This document shows, piece after piece, positions 1-8,321 of a DNA stretch of 35,633 nucleotides. Under the pieces are notes generated by a model. The model searched no databases and had not been told where the DNA came from. It saw only the letters and a list, made by a program, of their open reading frames with translations. The position numbers and the translations under genes are program-made. Each line of letters opens with the position of its first letter. Positions within the stretch are counted from its first letter, which is position 1. Source of the stretch: an uncultured Bacteroidales bacterium (GTDB taxonomy: Bacteria; Bacteroidota; Bacteroidia; Bacteroidales; Paludibacteraceae); NCBI GenBank assembly GCA_900316125.1, contig ONBO01000013.1, positions 1 through 35,633 of the forward strand. Direction: 5' to 3'.

Positions 1-294
1 GAATACAGCTGCGTTTGCCTGTGCGCCAGAGTGGGGCTGTACGTTTGCCCATGTAGCACCAAAAATCTCTTTCAAGCGGTCAATGGCAAGCTGCTCGCTT
101 TCATCAACTACTTGGCAACCACCATAGTAACGCTTGCCAGGATAACCTTCAGCGTACTTGTTTGTGAGGCATGAACCCATAGCTTCCATAACCTGGTCAC
201 TAACAAAGTTCTCAGATGCAATCAGCTCAATACCTTTAAGCTGACGTTCCCTTTCACGGGCGATGATGTCAAAAATAACGTTGTCGCGTTTCAT
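1..294 (-). CDS. glyA: Serine hydroxymethyltransferase, N-terminal part (runs off window)
   Basis: Only the first 98 codons are present; the gene continues beyond base 1. The translation begins [18 protein letters not shown] and contains the hallmark SHMT segments LIASENF and [15 protein letters not shown], followed by a stretch ending [10 protein letters not shown]. The enzyme is a cytosolic PLP protein that interconverts serine and glycine and charges tetrahydrofolate with a one-carbon unit. The PLP-binding lysine lies outside the window. The ATG at 294 is 15 bases downstream of the ftsK stop with no obvious promoter of its own, so I infer co-transcription with ftsK. The identification is firm; completeness cannot be judged. 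Confidence 0.95.
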   Translation of the reverse strand, partial: MKRDNVIFDIIARERERQLKGIELIASENFVSDQVMEAMGSCLTNKYAEGYPGKRYYGGCQVVDESEQLAIDRLKEIFGATWANVQPHSGAQANAAVF

Positions 295-309
295 AATATA
301 AAATGTGTA

Positions 310-2871
310 TTATAGATTGTTTATTAAATTCTCTAAGTCAAACTCTGTGGCCACGTAGATGTCTCTCTTCTTGCTTCCCTTGGCAGGGCCTACAATGCCT
401 GCAGCCTCCAGCTGGTCCATAAGGCGTCCGGCACGATTAAATCCAATGCTGAACTTACGCTGAATCATACTGGTTGAAGCGTCTTGGTTAAGCACTATCA
501 TGCGCGCTGCCTCTGCAAAGAACGGGTCACGGTCTTTATTGAGGTCAACACCTTTAAGATTGGTGTCTCCACCGCCGTCAGAGTATTCAATTTCAGGCAG
601 GGCGAACACATCGGGGTAGCCTTGCTGCTCTGCAATAAACTTACAGATGCCCTCAACCTCTGGTGTGTCTACAAACGCACACTGCACACGGGTAATCTCA
701 CTGCCTTGCAGGAAGAGCATATCGCCGCGGCCAATAAGCTGATTGGCGCCTGATGCGTCAAGAATGGTGCGGGAGTCAACCTGCGATGCCACCTTGAATG
801 CCATACGGGCAGGGAAGTTGGCCTTGATAAGACCTGTAACCACATTGGCAGACGGACGCTGGGTGGCTATAACCATGTGAATACCAGCGGCACGAGCCAC
901 AGCGGCTATACGTGCTATAGGTGTCTCCACCTCCTTGCCTGCGGTCATAATGAGGTCTCCGTACTCATCTATGATAACAACCATGTAGGGTAGGTAGTGG
1001 TGACCGTGCTCAGGGTTAAGCTCACGGCGTACAAACTTGGCGTTGTACTCCTTAATATTACGTACGTGCGCCTTCTTCAAAAGGTCATTACGGTCATCCA
1101 TCTCCTTGCAGACAGACTGCAGGGTGTGGATTACCTTGTCCACGTCTGTGATAACTGCATCCTCGTTCTCAGAGAGTTTGGCAAGGAAGTGTTTGTCAAT
1201 ATCACTGTAGATGCTGAACTCGGTCTTTTTAGGGTCAACAAGCACAATCTTGAGCTGTGACGGATGCTTCTTGTAGAGCAGTGATGTTATTATGGCGTTA
1301 AGACCTACAGACTTACCTTGACCGGTGGCACCTGCAACCAAAAGGTGAGGCAGTTTGCAGAGGTCAACCATAAACACCTCATCTGTAATGGTCTTACCAA
1401 GCGCTATAGGCAGGTCAAATGTGGTCTCCTGGAACTTCTTTGAAGCCAGTACAGACTGCATTGATACTGTCTGCGCCTTCTTGTTAGGCACCTCAATACC
1501 TATGGTTCCCTTGCCTGGCATAGGGGCAATGATACGTATTCCCTTGGCGGCTATGCTCATGGCTATGTCATCGCCCAAGTTACGTATCTTTGATATTCTG
1601 GTACCCTCAACAGGCACTATCTCATAAAGGGTTATGGTAGGGCCTATGGTGGCTTTAATATCCTTAATAAATACGTGATAGCTCTTCAGCGCCTCTATGA
1701 TGCGGGTTTTGTTCTCCTGCTGCTCCTCAGCGTCAATGGAAACTATGGTGCCGTAATCCTTAAGAAGGTCGTATGTAGGCAGTTTGTAGTGGGGGAGCTC
1801 CAGCGTAGGGTCATACTCTCCGTACTTCTCCACAAGGCTCATGCTTGTGTTCTGCGCCACCTGCTCTGAGTCTGAATCCTTGGCCAGCTCCACGGTAAGG
1901 TCAGGATCCTCTTCATTGCCGCCTTCAGGGTCTTCAAGGTCAGGGTGCTTACCGCTTATTGTCATGATTACGCCTGTGTTGCTGGTCATTGCAGCAACCT
2001 TCTCAGTATCTGTATCTGTCTCAGTGTCTGTGCTCTGTTCTGGATTCTGCTCAGAGTTCTGTCCTGGGTTATCATTGGAGCCTATTTCATCTTCTGGCTT
2101 TATCTCAGTCTCTATAATCTCAATCTGCTCCACGTCTGTCGGGTCGTCAACCTTAATATCACCCTCAGGGTTATCTGTGTTAGTGGTGTTAACATCGGGG
2201 TTATCAATATCAGGCTCATCATTGTTCCTCTTCCAGTTACTTATGTTAAGCCATGACTGAACTTTTGGAACGAACGATGCAAACATGAGCGCGCAGAATA
2301 TTATCATGCTCACTGCCAGTATAATGGAGAGACCGATAGGGCCCACCGCCAGGCTCAGGTAGTTTGCAGCCATAATGCCGTGCAGACCGCCCGGGATGAT
2401 AAAGTCAAGTGCTTTGGATTCTGGAAGCACAGCGCCTAAAAGCACTGAGGTCCAAATCATTGTGAAAAAGCAGAATATAAAGTACCGTAGCACGGAATAC
2501 TTGGTGTCTGGATTGCACAGACGGTGCCCAACTATTAGCAGAAATACAGGAACCAGTATTGACGGAATGCCAAACCAGTTGTTTATCATTGCGTTAGCTA
2601 AATTTGCACCAAGTGCGCTACATACATTTGAGAAGCGACGTGTCTCACCCTGCAGGGTGGCCATGTCTTTCATAAGGAGATTGTAATCCTCTCTTCCGCT
2701 GAGCAGAAATGAGAGTTCTGACACTATAATGAATAAACCTATTGAAAAAAGTATGACTCCGGTGATGAATCTTACCGTTTCATTAGTGCAGAACGCCCTT
2801 ATCTTCTCAATAAAATTCTTGGAAGAATCCTCTGAAACTGCTTTAGAAGCTGATCTGTTGGATTTTGGCAT
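310..2871 (-). CDS. ftsK: FtsK/SpoIIIE-family DNA translocase
   Basis: This 853-residue protein is a membrane-anchored motor that pumps chromosome termini through the division septum and activates XerCD recombination at dif. Four hydrophobic segments lie at about residues 33-58, 98-117, 129-150 and 170-201. A long acidic, Asp/Glu/Asn-rich linker (about 215-345, including a TDTETDTDTE run) precedes the motor. The motor has Walker A GATGQGKS at 514-521 and Walker B VVIIDEYGDL at 631-640. The C-terminal winged-helix gamma domain (about 785-853, GFNRAGRLMDQLEAAGIVGP) would read KOPS-like polar motifs. The length is normal for Bacteroidota FtsK. A TACCTTTG box lies 41 bases upstream of the ATG, and glyA follows directly. 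The linker's sequence is low-complexity and probably poorly conserved. Confidence 0.97.
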   Translation of the reverse strand: MPKSNRSASKAVSEDSSKNFIEKIRAFCTNETVRFITGVILFSIGLFIIVSELSFLLSGREDYNLLMKDMATLQGETRRFSNVCSALGANLANAMINNWFGIPSILVPVFLLIVGHRLCNPDTKYSVLRYFIFCFFTMIWTSVLLGAVLPESKALDFIIPGGLHGIMAANYLSLAVGPIGLSIILAVSMIIFCALMFASFVPKVQSWLNISNWKRNNDEPDIDNPDVNTTNTDNPEGDIKVDDPTDVEQIEIIETEIKPEDEIGSNDNPGQNSEQNPEQSTDTETDTDTEKVAAMTSNTGVIMTISGKHPDLEDPEGGNEEDPDLTVELAKDSDSEQVAQNTSMSLVEKYGEYDPTLELPHYKLPTYDLLKDYGTIVSIDAEEQQENKTRIIEALKSYHVFIKDIKATIGPTITLYEIVPVEGTRISKIRNLGDDIAMSIAAKGIRIIAPMPGKGTIGIEVPNKKAQTVSMQSVLASKKFQETTFDLPIALGKTITDEVFMVDLCKLPHLLVAGATGQGKSVGLNAIITSLLYKKHPSQLKIVLVDPKKTEFSIYSDIDKHFLAKLSENEDAVITDVDKVIHTLQSVCKEMDDRNDLLKKAHVRNIKEYNAKFVRRELNPEHGHHYLPYMVVIIDEYGDLIMTAGKEVETPIARIAAVARAAGIHMVIATQRPSANVVTGLIKANFPARMAFKVASQVDSRTILDASGANQLIGRGDMLFLQGSEITRVQCAFVDTPEVEGICKFIAEQQGYPDVFALPEIEYSDGGGDTNLKGVDLNKDRDPFFAEAARMIVLNQDASTSMIQRKFSIGFNRAGRLMDQLEAAGIVGPAKGSKKRDIYVATEFDLENLINNL

Positions 2872-2912
2872 TCGTACTGGAATATTGCGGGGTCACCCCT
2901 TAAAATTTAGTG

Positions 2913-2920
2913 CAAAGGTA
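2913..2920 (-). promoter_or_regulatory. Bacteroidota -7 promoter box for ftsK
   Basis: TACCTTTG read on the minus strand matches the Bacteroidota consensus TAnnTTTG and lies 41 bases before the ftsK ATG. A clear -33 TTTG box is not visible at the expected spacing. Confidence 0.65.
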
Positions 2921-2947
2921 GTGAAAAAAAATCCTCCGCAAAAGTTT

Positions 2948-3748
2948 TTACCAACATAAAACATATAAATCTCCACGCGGATTTATACACATTACAGGAG
3001 TGGTGGCGGCGCGCAGTACATGCAGCTCTTTAGGGCCGAAGAATATGTCGTCTAGCCCATAGTCTCGCGATGTTGAGATTACCACCATCCCGGCGCCTGT
3101 TTCATCTGCCATGTAGGCAGCCTCTTTCTCCACCTTATAGCTGTCTTTCTTTGCCTTGACCACTGTGTACTTGAGTGAAAATTTGTCATATAGGGTGGTG
3201 ATAGCCTGCACGTTAGCCGGTGTCTTGCTGCCGTAGTCATTAGCCTCAAGAACCACTAACTCTGAGCCCAGGAACCGCCCCATGTTTGATGTGTAGGGCG
3301 CCTTCTCCTTTTCTTCTGTAAGGTAGCACACAGGTACTATAACTTTGGAGAAATCCCTCACATCGGCGTCCATTTTGACAATGACAAACGGTATGCGCAG
3401 CTCCCGCAGCCCCTTGAAAACTGTCATTGGGTCCTGGAACTTGTCACGGTGGCCTGTCTCAAAAAACATGATTGGGGTCTCCGTGCGCTCACTCATGCGG
3501 CAAACGTCATTAAGGTCTCCGAAGGCTATGTAGTAGCAGAACTTAACGTCCTGGTTTTCAGCCTCCCACTGTCTCTCTTTCTCAGCAAACTCACCTGTAA
3601 CATTCTCCGTCAGAGCCAGCAGACATAGCCCCTTGTCATAGCCGCGCGCAAATTGTACAGCAGCCGCCATGGCCTTTGACGGGAACTTTACGCCGTCAGT
3701 CACCACTAAGAAGTAACGTGAGTATTGTATGTTATTAACATTCATCAT
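2948..3748 (-). CDS. UspA-like protein (degenerate universal stress family)
   Basis: This roughly 266-residue protein has two alpha/beta halves in the style of tandem Usp domains: the first starts [12 protein letters not shown], and the second starts [11 protein letters not shown] and ends TTPVMCINP. The classical ATP-binding Usp signature G-x2-G-x9-G-S/T is not visible; the matching segment reads [18 protein letters not shown]. It is therefore probably a non-ATP-binding member, and its role is unknown. Two adjacent ATGs (3748 and 3745) lie 9 and 12 bases downstream of a TAATTTTG box, so I chose the ATG pair rather than the longer frame from 3793, which would start upstream of the promoter. 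It is divergent from hisS with overlapping promoters. The protein at 16289-17137 has the same architecture. Family assignment is moderate. Confidence 0.7.
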   Translation of the reverse strand: MMNVNNIQYSRYFLVVTDGVKFPSKAMAAAVQFARGYDKGLCLLALTENVTGEFAEKERQWEAENQDVKFCYYIAFGDLNDVCRMSERTETPIMFFETGHRDKFQDPMTVFKGLRELRIPFVIVKMDADVRDFSKVIVPVCYLTEEKEKAPYTSNMGRFLGSELVVLEANDYGSKTPANVQAITTLYDKFSLKYTVVKAKKDSYKVEKEAAYMADETGAGMVVISTSRDYGLDDIFFGPKELHVLRAATTPVMCINPRGDLYVLCW

Positions 3749-3757
3749 AACAATCTG

Positions 3758-3765
3758 CAAAATTA
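3758..3765 (-). promoter_or_regulatory. -7 promoter box for the UspA-like gene
   Basis: TAATTTTG on the minus strand, 9 bases before the first ATG. The predicted transcript leader is only a few bases long. The box lies 12 bases from the oppositely oriented hisS box, so the two promoters share a compact divergent control region. Confidence 0.6.
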
Positions 3766-3777
3766 GTAAAATATTTG

Positions 3778-3785
3778 TACCTTTG
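3778..3785 (+). promoter_or_regulatory. -7 promoter box for hisS
   Basis: TACCTTTG on the plus strand, 36 bases before the chosen hisS ATG. Because the box lies inside the longer open frame that begins at 3729, it argues that the extended N-terminus is not translated. Confidence 0.65.
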
Positions 3786-3821
3786 CACCTCATTTATAAA
3801 AAGATATTTTACGCTGTAATT

Positions 3822-5186
3822 ATGGCTACAAAACCTTCAATTCCAAAGGGAACTCGTGATTTTCTGCCTGAGGAGATGGCTCGCAGAAACTATATTTTTG
3901 ACACTATAAAGAGTGTATACACGCTGTACGGTTTTCAGCAGATAGAGACTCCGGCCATGGAGAACCTCTCCACGCTTATGGGTAAGTATGGTGAGGAGGG
4001 CGACAAGCTCCTTTTCAAGATACTGAACTCTGGTGATTTTATGAACGGTCTCACTGATGATGAGCTGCTTGGCCGCAATAGTGTGAAGCTGACGTCAAAG
4101 CTCTCTGAGAAGGGCCTGAGATATGACCTTACAGTGCCATTCGCACGCTTTGTGGTGCAGTACCGTGACCAGATTAAGTTTCCGTTCCGCCGTTTCCAGA
4201 TTCAGCCTGTATGGCGTGCAGACCGTCCTCAGAAGGGTAGGTACCGTGAGTTCTACCAGTGCGATGCTGATATAGTGGGTTCAAACTCTCTGCTTAATGA
4301 GCTGGAGCTTATTCAGATTATAGATGAGGTGTTCCACCGTTTTGGAATGCGTGTGGCCATAAAACTCAATAACCGTAAGATTCTGGCTGGCATAGCGGAG
4401 GTGATTGGTGCGCCTGATAAGATAGTTGACATTACCGTGGCTATTGACAAGCTTGACAAGATTGGTCTTGATAATGTAAACGCTGAACTGCGCGAGAAAG
4501 GGCTGACAGAAGAGGCTGTTTCCAAACTTCAACCTGTACTTGCAATGGGCGGTTCTAACACAGATAAAATCAATGAGTTGGCCTCTATACTTTCCAGCTC
4601 TGAAACTGGCATGAAGGGTGTGGAGGAGATGCGTACGCTCTTCTCTCTTATTGATACTGTGAACATACGCTGTGCTGTGGAGGCTGATCTTACCCTTGCC
4701 CGTGGACTTAACTATTACACTGGCACTATTATTGAGGTTAAAGCGCTTGATTACCAGATAGGTAGTATTACAGGTGGCGGCCGATATGACAATCTTACAG
4801 GTGTGTTTGGCATGGATGGCGTTTCAGGTGTGGGCATCTCATTCGGTGCTGACCGCATTTATGATGTTCTGAACGGTCTGAACCTATATCCAGAGGCCAC
4901 TACACGCAAGACTCAGATCATATTCCTTAACATGGGCGATGCTGAGACGGCGTTCATTCTGCCTGTACTCAAGCGTCTGCGTGAGGCTGGTGTGCCTGCT
5001 GAGATATACGCTGATGCCGCCAAGTTCAAAAAGCAGATGAGCTACGCCAATGACCGTGCCATACCGTATGTGGCTATAGTGGGTGAGAGCGAGCTCCAGA
5101 ATGGTGTTATTGCCCTCAAGGACATGACTTCCGGTGAGCAGTGCAACGTTACGCCTGATGAACTTATTTCCAAGTTTGTAAAATAA
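3822..5186 (+). CDS. hisS: Histidyl-tRNA synthetase
   Basis: This 454-residue class II aminoacyl-tRNA synthetase attaches histidine to tRNA-His in the cytosol. Visible family motifs are [10 protein letters not shown] at the N-terminus, the motif 2 region [27 protein letters not shown], the histidine-specific [15 protein letters not shown], and motif 3 GGGRYDNL followed by [12 protein letters not shown]-terminal anticodon-binding domain starts near QIIFLNMGD. The frame is open from 3729, but the ATG at 3822 gives the family start ([16 protein letters not shown]) and sits downstream of a promoter box at 3778-3785. It is followed on the same strand by the PorT-like gene after a gap rich in repeats. 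Confidence 0.97.
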   Translation: MATKPSIPKGTRDFLPEEMARRNYIFDTIKSVYTLYGFQQIETPAMENLSTLMGKYGEEGDKLLFKILNSGDFMNGLTDDELLGRNSVKLTSKLSEKGLRYDLTVPFARFVVQYRDQIKFPFRRFQIQPVWRADRPQKGRYREFYQCDADIVGSNSLLNELELIQIIDEVFHRFGMRVAIKLNNRKILAGIAEVIGAPDKIVDITVAIDKLDKIGLDNVNAELREKGLTEEAVSKLQPVLAMGGSNTDKINELASILSSSETGMKGVEEMRTLFSLIDTVNIRCAVEADLTLARGLNYYTGTIIEVKALDYQIGSITGGGRYDNLTGVFGMDGVSGVGISFGADRIYDVLNGLNLYPEATTRKTQIIFLNMGDAETAFILPVLKRLREAGVPAEIYADAAKFKKQMSYANDRAIPYVAIVGESELQNGVIALKDMTSGEQCNVTPDELISKFVK

Positions 5187-5212
5187 TTTGAACTATTACA
5201 CGTTTTCACATA

Positions 5213-5239
5213 AAATGAAATGTCTAAGATATTTCATTT
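5213..5239 (+). terminator. Weak AT-rich hairpin after hisS
   Basis: AAATGAAAT (5213-5221) and its reverse complement ATTTCATTT (5231-5239) flank a 9-base loop. It lies 26 bases after the hisS stop and may terminate or slow hisS transcription. The stem is AT-only apart from one G-C pair, so its strength is doubtful. Confidence 0.35.
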
Positions 5240-5242
5240 AGC

Positions 5243-5270
5243 TTTCAATTTTCAACTTTCAACTTTCAAC
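5243..5270 (+). repeat. Heptamer tandem repeat (TTTCAAY x4)
   Basis: Four 7-base units run back to back: TTTCAAT, then TTTCAAC three times. The last C of the array is the first base of the CTG that begins the signal-peptide frame of the PorT-like gene. The unit length is not a multiple of three, so copy-number change would shift any reading frame that passes through it. Related sequence recurs in the hairpin at 5994-6031. Confidence 0.85.
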
Positions 5271-5992
5271 TGAAACGCTTCTTCCTCATATTAACCCTCG
5301 CACTATGCGTCTCTGTCGCAGCCCACGCGCAGTATGACCGCAATATAGTGCAGCGTCTTACCAAGGTTGACTACAACCGCTGGCACTTTGGCTTCATACT
5401 TGGATTGGGTTTCAATGACTTCAGAGTGGTGCCAAACAACTACGTGGATGAGGACGGAAACCGCTGGTACGCCGCATCGGGTGGTTTGAAACCATCTTTT
5501 GTGGTGGGTATGATAGTTGACTTGAGGCTTGTGGATTACCTGAACCTTAGGTTTACGCCATGTCTGGGACTGGGGCAGAGGCAGTTCCAGTATTCAGCAT
5601 TTAATCCTGCCGGTGAGGTGGTTGACCGCATTAACACATCCGTAAGCTGCGTTACTATGGAGGTTCCTATCTACCTGAAATACAGTGCAAAACGTTATGG
5701 CAATGTACGCCCTTACATAATAGCTGGTGCCGGAGCGCTCTTCAATATGAACCTTGACCGTGACAAGGCTATTCTTCTAAAACCGGTGGATGTTGAAATA
5801 GCCTTTGGTATTGGCTTTGATATCTATCTGGAGTACTTCAAGCTATGCCCGGAGATAAAGTTCGGATTCGGACTGCTTGATGAGCTGAACCGCAATCACC
5901 CTGAAGCGGAAGGTACACGTGAATTTATCTGCACTCAGTCATCTAAGCGCTTCACTGCCAGAATGTTGACTATTACATTCAATTTCGAATGA
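5270..5992 (+). CDS. porT: PorT-like outer-membrane beta-barrel protein (type IX secretion), no ATG start
   Basis: The mature protein resembles the PorT/outer-membrane beta-barrel family. It has alternating hydrophobic strands, an early HFGFILGLGFNDFR, a Gly-rich PYIIAGAGALFNMN and a C-terminal strand ending in aromatic residues (LTITFNFE). PorT is a periplasm/outer-membrane component of the type IX secretion system. The frame extends upstream of the first GTG (5348) through a convincing signal peptide, KRFFLILTLALCVSVAAHAQ, so the real start must lie before about 5273. However, the codon before KRFF is CTG (5270-5272), and no in-frame ATG, GTG or TTG exists back to the stop at 5225-5227. A heptamer array occupies the place where the start codon and ribosome-binding site should be. 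Either CTG or ATT initiates, or the gene is off in this copy. It is convergent with the CCA/poly(A) polymerase gene. Confidence 0.7.
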   Translation: MKRFFLILTLALCVSVAAHAQYDRNIVQRLTKVDYNRWHFGFILGLGFNDFRVVPNNYVDEDGNRWYAASGGLKPSFVVGMIVDLRLVDYLNLRFTPCLGLGQRQFQYSAFNPAGEVVDRINTSVSCVTMEVPIYLKYSAKRYGNVRPYIIAGAGALFNMNLDRDKAILLKPVDVEIAFGIGFDIYLEYFKLCPEIKFGFGLLDELNRNHPEAEGTREFICTQSSKRFTARMLTITFNFE

Positions 5993-5993
5993 T

Positions 5994-6031
5994 CGAGTTG
6001 AAATAATTTTCAACTTTTAACTTTCAACTCG
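5994..6031. terminator. Bidirectional hairpin between convergent genes
   Basis: CGAGTTGAAA (5994-6003) and its perfect reverse complement TTTCAACTCG (6022-6031) enclose an 18-base loop that itself contains TTTTCAAC and TTTTAAC units. It begins two bases after the PorT-like stop and overlaps the last codons and stop of the minus-strand polymerase gene. It probably terminates both. No long T tract follows. Confidence 0.5.
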
Positions 6032-7413
6032 TTGTAAGTCTTAATCATCAGCTCCTTAGCCGCCTCATATTCGTTAGGAATCTTGCCGTCAAGAATTGCG
6101 TCCTTAATGACATTCTTAATCTGACCCACAAGATGGCACGGAGGTAGATTAAATGTGCGCATAATTTCATCGCCGGAGATAGGGGGCTGGAAGTTACGCA
6201 CGTGGTCCTTCTCCTCAATATCCTTCATTTTCTGCTTTACTAGCTCCAGATTCTCAAGATGTTTCTTCACCTTGGCCTCATTACGCGATGTTATGTCTGA
6301 GTGGCACAGCGTCATCAAATCATCAATGTCATCACCAGCCTCAAAGAGCAGGCGGCGCACGGCGCTGTCAGTAACCACGTCCTCCACAAGGGCTATTGGG
6401 CGCATGTGCAGCTCCACCATCTTCTGAATGTACTTCATGCGCTCGTTAAGCGGAAACTTTATACGCTTGAATATGCCTGGTATCATCTTCATTCCCACAT
6501 AGTTGTGGTTCTTGAATGTCCAGCCGGCACGCTCGTCAAAGTGCTTAGTAGGCACCTTGCCCACATCATGGAACAGGGCGGCGTAGCGTAGGTCAAGAGA
6601 GCCTCCTGCCGCAGCCACATTGTCAACCACCTGGAGTGTGTGGTAGAATATATCCTTGTGCCCTTTGCCGTTAATGACATCCACGCCTTTCATGTTGCTT
6701 ATCTCTGGCAGTATGAGGCGCAGCAGACCGGTGTCTTCAAGCATAACAAACCCTTTTGAAGGCTTGGGGCTCATCATAATCTTGTCAAGCTCCGTCACTA
6801 TTCGCTCCTTTGACACAATCTCCAATCTCTCTTTGTTACGGGATAGGGCATCATACGTTTCCTGCTCCACGTAGAAGTCAAGTTGTGTTGCGAAGCGTAT
6901 GCATCGCATCATTCGTAATGGGTCGTCGCTGAATGTGATATCGGGATTTTGCGGTGTGCGTATAATTTTGTTCTTCAGGTCTGTCTGACCGTCAAAAGGG
7001 TCAAGCAGGGCACCGTAGTTTGAGCTGTTCAGGCATAATGCCATGGCGTTTATTGTAAAGTCACGGCGGTTCTGGTCATCTTCCAGTGTGCCGTCCTCCA
7101 CAATGGGTTTGCGTGACTCTCTGTGGTATGACTCTTTCCTGGCTCCCACAAACTCAAGCTCCACGTTACGGTACTTTATCTGCGCTGTGCCAAAGTTCTT
7201 GAACACGCTAAGATATGCTCCTTTCCCAAGTTTCTGCTGAATCTTCTCTGCAAGAGCAATTCCGCTGCCCACGGTAACCACGTCAATATCATTTGACGCT
7301 CTGCCCAAGAGGAGGTCTCTTACATAACCGCCAATAACGTAACACTCCGCGCCAAGTTCATCAGCGCAGGCGGAGATAGTCTTGAATATAGGGTGCTCCC
7401 AGTCTTTAATCAT
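6010..7413 (-). CDS. CCA tRNA nucleotidyltransferase / poly(A) polymerase family with HD domain
   Basis: This 467-residue class II nucleotidyltransferase either adds or repairs the CCA end of tRNA or adds poly(A); sequence alone does not separate the two well, but the attached HD domain favours a tRNA CCA enzyme. The head domain shows GGYVRDLLLGR (28-38), the metal-binding DID (42-44) and RRDFTINA (116-123). A C-terminal HD phosphohydrolase domain carries LRYAALFHDVGKVPT. The ATG at 7413 is chosen over the longer frame from 7458 because a TACCTTTG promoter box ends 4 bases before it, and the extension is a Lys-rich run unlike the family. The last codons and the TGA are formed from TTTCAAC-type repeat sequence shared with the flanking hairpin. 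Confidence 0.88.
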   Translation of the reverse strand: MIKDWEHPIFKTISACADELGAECYVIGGYVRDLLLGRASNDIDVVTVGSGIALAEKIQQKLGKGAYLSVFKNFGTAQIKYRNVELEFVGARKESYHRESRKPIVEDGTLEDDQNRRDFTINAMALCLNSSNYGALLDPFDGQTDLKNKIIRTPQNPDITFSDDPLRMMRCIRFATQLDFYVEQETYDALSRNKERLEIVSKERIVTELDKIMMSPKPSKGFVMLEDTGLLRLILPEISNMKGVDVINGKGHKDIFYHTLQVVDNVAAAGGSLDLRYAALFHDVGKVPTKHFDERAGWTFKNHNYVGMKMIPGIFKRIKFPLNERMKYIQKMVELHMRPIALVEDVVTDSAVRRLLFEAGDDIDDLMTLCHSDITSRNEAKVKKHLENLELVKQKMKDIEEKDHVRNFQPPISGDEIMRTFNLPPCHLVGQIKNVIKDAILDGKIPNEYEAAKELMIKTYNELKVKS

Positions 7414-7417
7414 AGTG

Positions 7418-7425
7418 CAAAGGTA
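7418..7425 (-). promoter_or_regulatory. -7 promoter box for the CCA/poly(A) polymerase gene
   Basis: TACCTTTG on the minus strand with only CACT between it and the ATG. Transcription would start at or next to the start codon, implying a leaderless message. Confidence 0.65.
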
Positions 7426-7467
7426 GTGTTTTTTTTCTTTTTTTTTGCTTTTGCGCATGATATGTAT

Positions 7468-7475
7468 TATTTTTG
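7468..7475 (+). promoter_or_regulatory. -7 promoter box for the lipoprotein-thioredoxin-yidC run
   Basis: TATTTTTG on the plus strand, 17 bases before the ATG at 7493. It lies in the 79-base divergent gap shared with the polymerase gene. Confidence 0.55.
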
Positions 7476-7492
7476 CACCTTATTTAATAGAG

Positions 7493-8305
7493 ATGAAAAA
7501 TTATTCTATCATAGCGGCCGCTTTGTTGCTTATTCTGGCATCGTGTACTCATACAAAAGAGGAGGACAAAGGTGCTGAGAATCTTTACATTGAGGCAGAA
7601 AAGTGCTTTTCAGAGGGAAACTACAGCAGGAGCAAGTTACTGATTGACAGTATACATTCTGCATATCGCCGTAACGTGGAGGTTAGAAAAAAAGCCTCAC
7701 TCCTCATGACTGAGATAACAGCGGCTGAGCAGGAGCGTAACCGCCAGTATGCTGACAGTATAAGGCCTATACGCCAGGCTGAGTTCAACGCGCTGCTTAA
7801 GAATTTTGCTGTATCACCAGACACCGCTTACTTTGACTACAAAAAATATATTCACAAGAGCCTTCTTTCAAAGGGACCTCGCATAAACATAATAGCAGAG
7901 GTTAAGGATGATGGTGAACTTCAGCTTATTAGCGTCTACATGGGGCGCAAACTTGATCATGTGAAGGTCAAGGTTTCCACTAAAGATAACTTCTTTGTAG
8001 AGTCTGGCAGCATATCGCTTGACAGTCCTTACAATAACCGTTTTGATGACTTTGGAACCCGATGGGAGTACCTCACAATAACTGGTGAGAATCTCAATGG
8101 TTTGCATACGTTCATCGCTGACAATGAGAGCAAACCTCTGCGCGTGACTCTTATTTCAGACTCTGTGGTAAACTCAAAGGGTGTGAAGAAACCGGATACA
8201 TACAGCTACAATCTGGAACCTTCTGACCGCAAGGCTATCAAACAGTCTGTGGAGCTCTCTATTCTTGCCAAGGATTTGAAAGAGCTTGATAAAATTCTCA
8301 AATAA
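7493..8305 (+). CDS. Putative lipoprotein, unknown function
   Basis: This 270-residue protein begins MKNYSIIAAALLLILASC, a lipoprotein signal peptide with Cys18 as the predicted lipidation site, so it should sit on an envelope membrane. Residues about 25-90 look helical and TPR-like (NLYIEAEKCFSEGNYSRSKLLIDSI), and the rest is mixed beta structure without a motif I recognise. The ATG at 7493 was chosen over 7445 because it gives the signal peptide directly and follows a TATTTTTG box. It leads a plus-strand run with thioredoxin and yidC (16-base gap), which suggests an envelope role, but no function can be assigned. Confidence 0.8.
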   Translation: MKNYSIIAAALLLILASCTHTKEEDKGAENLYIEAEKCFSEGNYSRSKLLIDSIHSAYRRNVEVRKKASLLMTEITAAEQERNRQYADSIRPIRQAEFNALLKNFAVSPDTAYFDYKKYIHKSLLSKGPRINIIAEVKDDGELQLISVYMGRKLDHVKVKVSTKDNFFVESGSISLDSPYNNRFDDFGTRWEYLTITGENLNGLHTFIADNESKPLRVTLISDSVVNSKGVKKPDTYSYNLEPSDRKAIKQSVELSILAKDLKELDKILK

Positions 8306-8321
8306 TTTTATTTATACTGAT

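Noticed and set aside
1841..2260. 139-residue plus-strand open frame rich in Ser/Val repeats
   Set aside because: It is the antisense of the acidic repeat linker of ftsK; the repetitive translation comes from the linker codons and there is no promoter or start signal.
3729..3821. N-terminal extension of hisS by 31 residues
   Set aside because: It contains the TACCTTTG promoter box and overlaps the divergent gene; the family start is the ATG at 3822.
4281..4532. Minus-strand open frames inside hisS
   Set aside because: They lie wholly within a well-conserved gene on the other strand and have no supporting start signals or recognisable domains.
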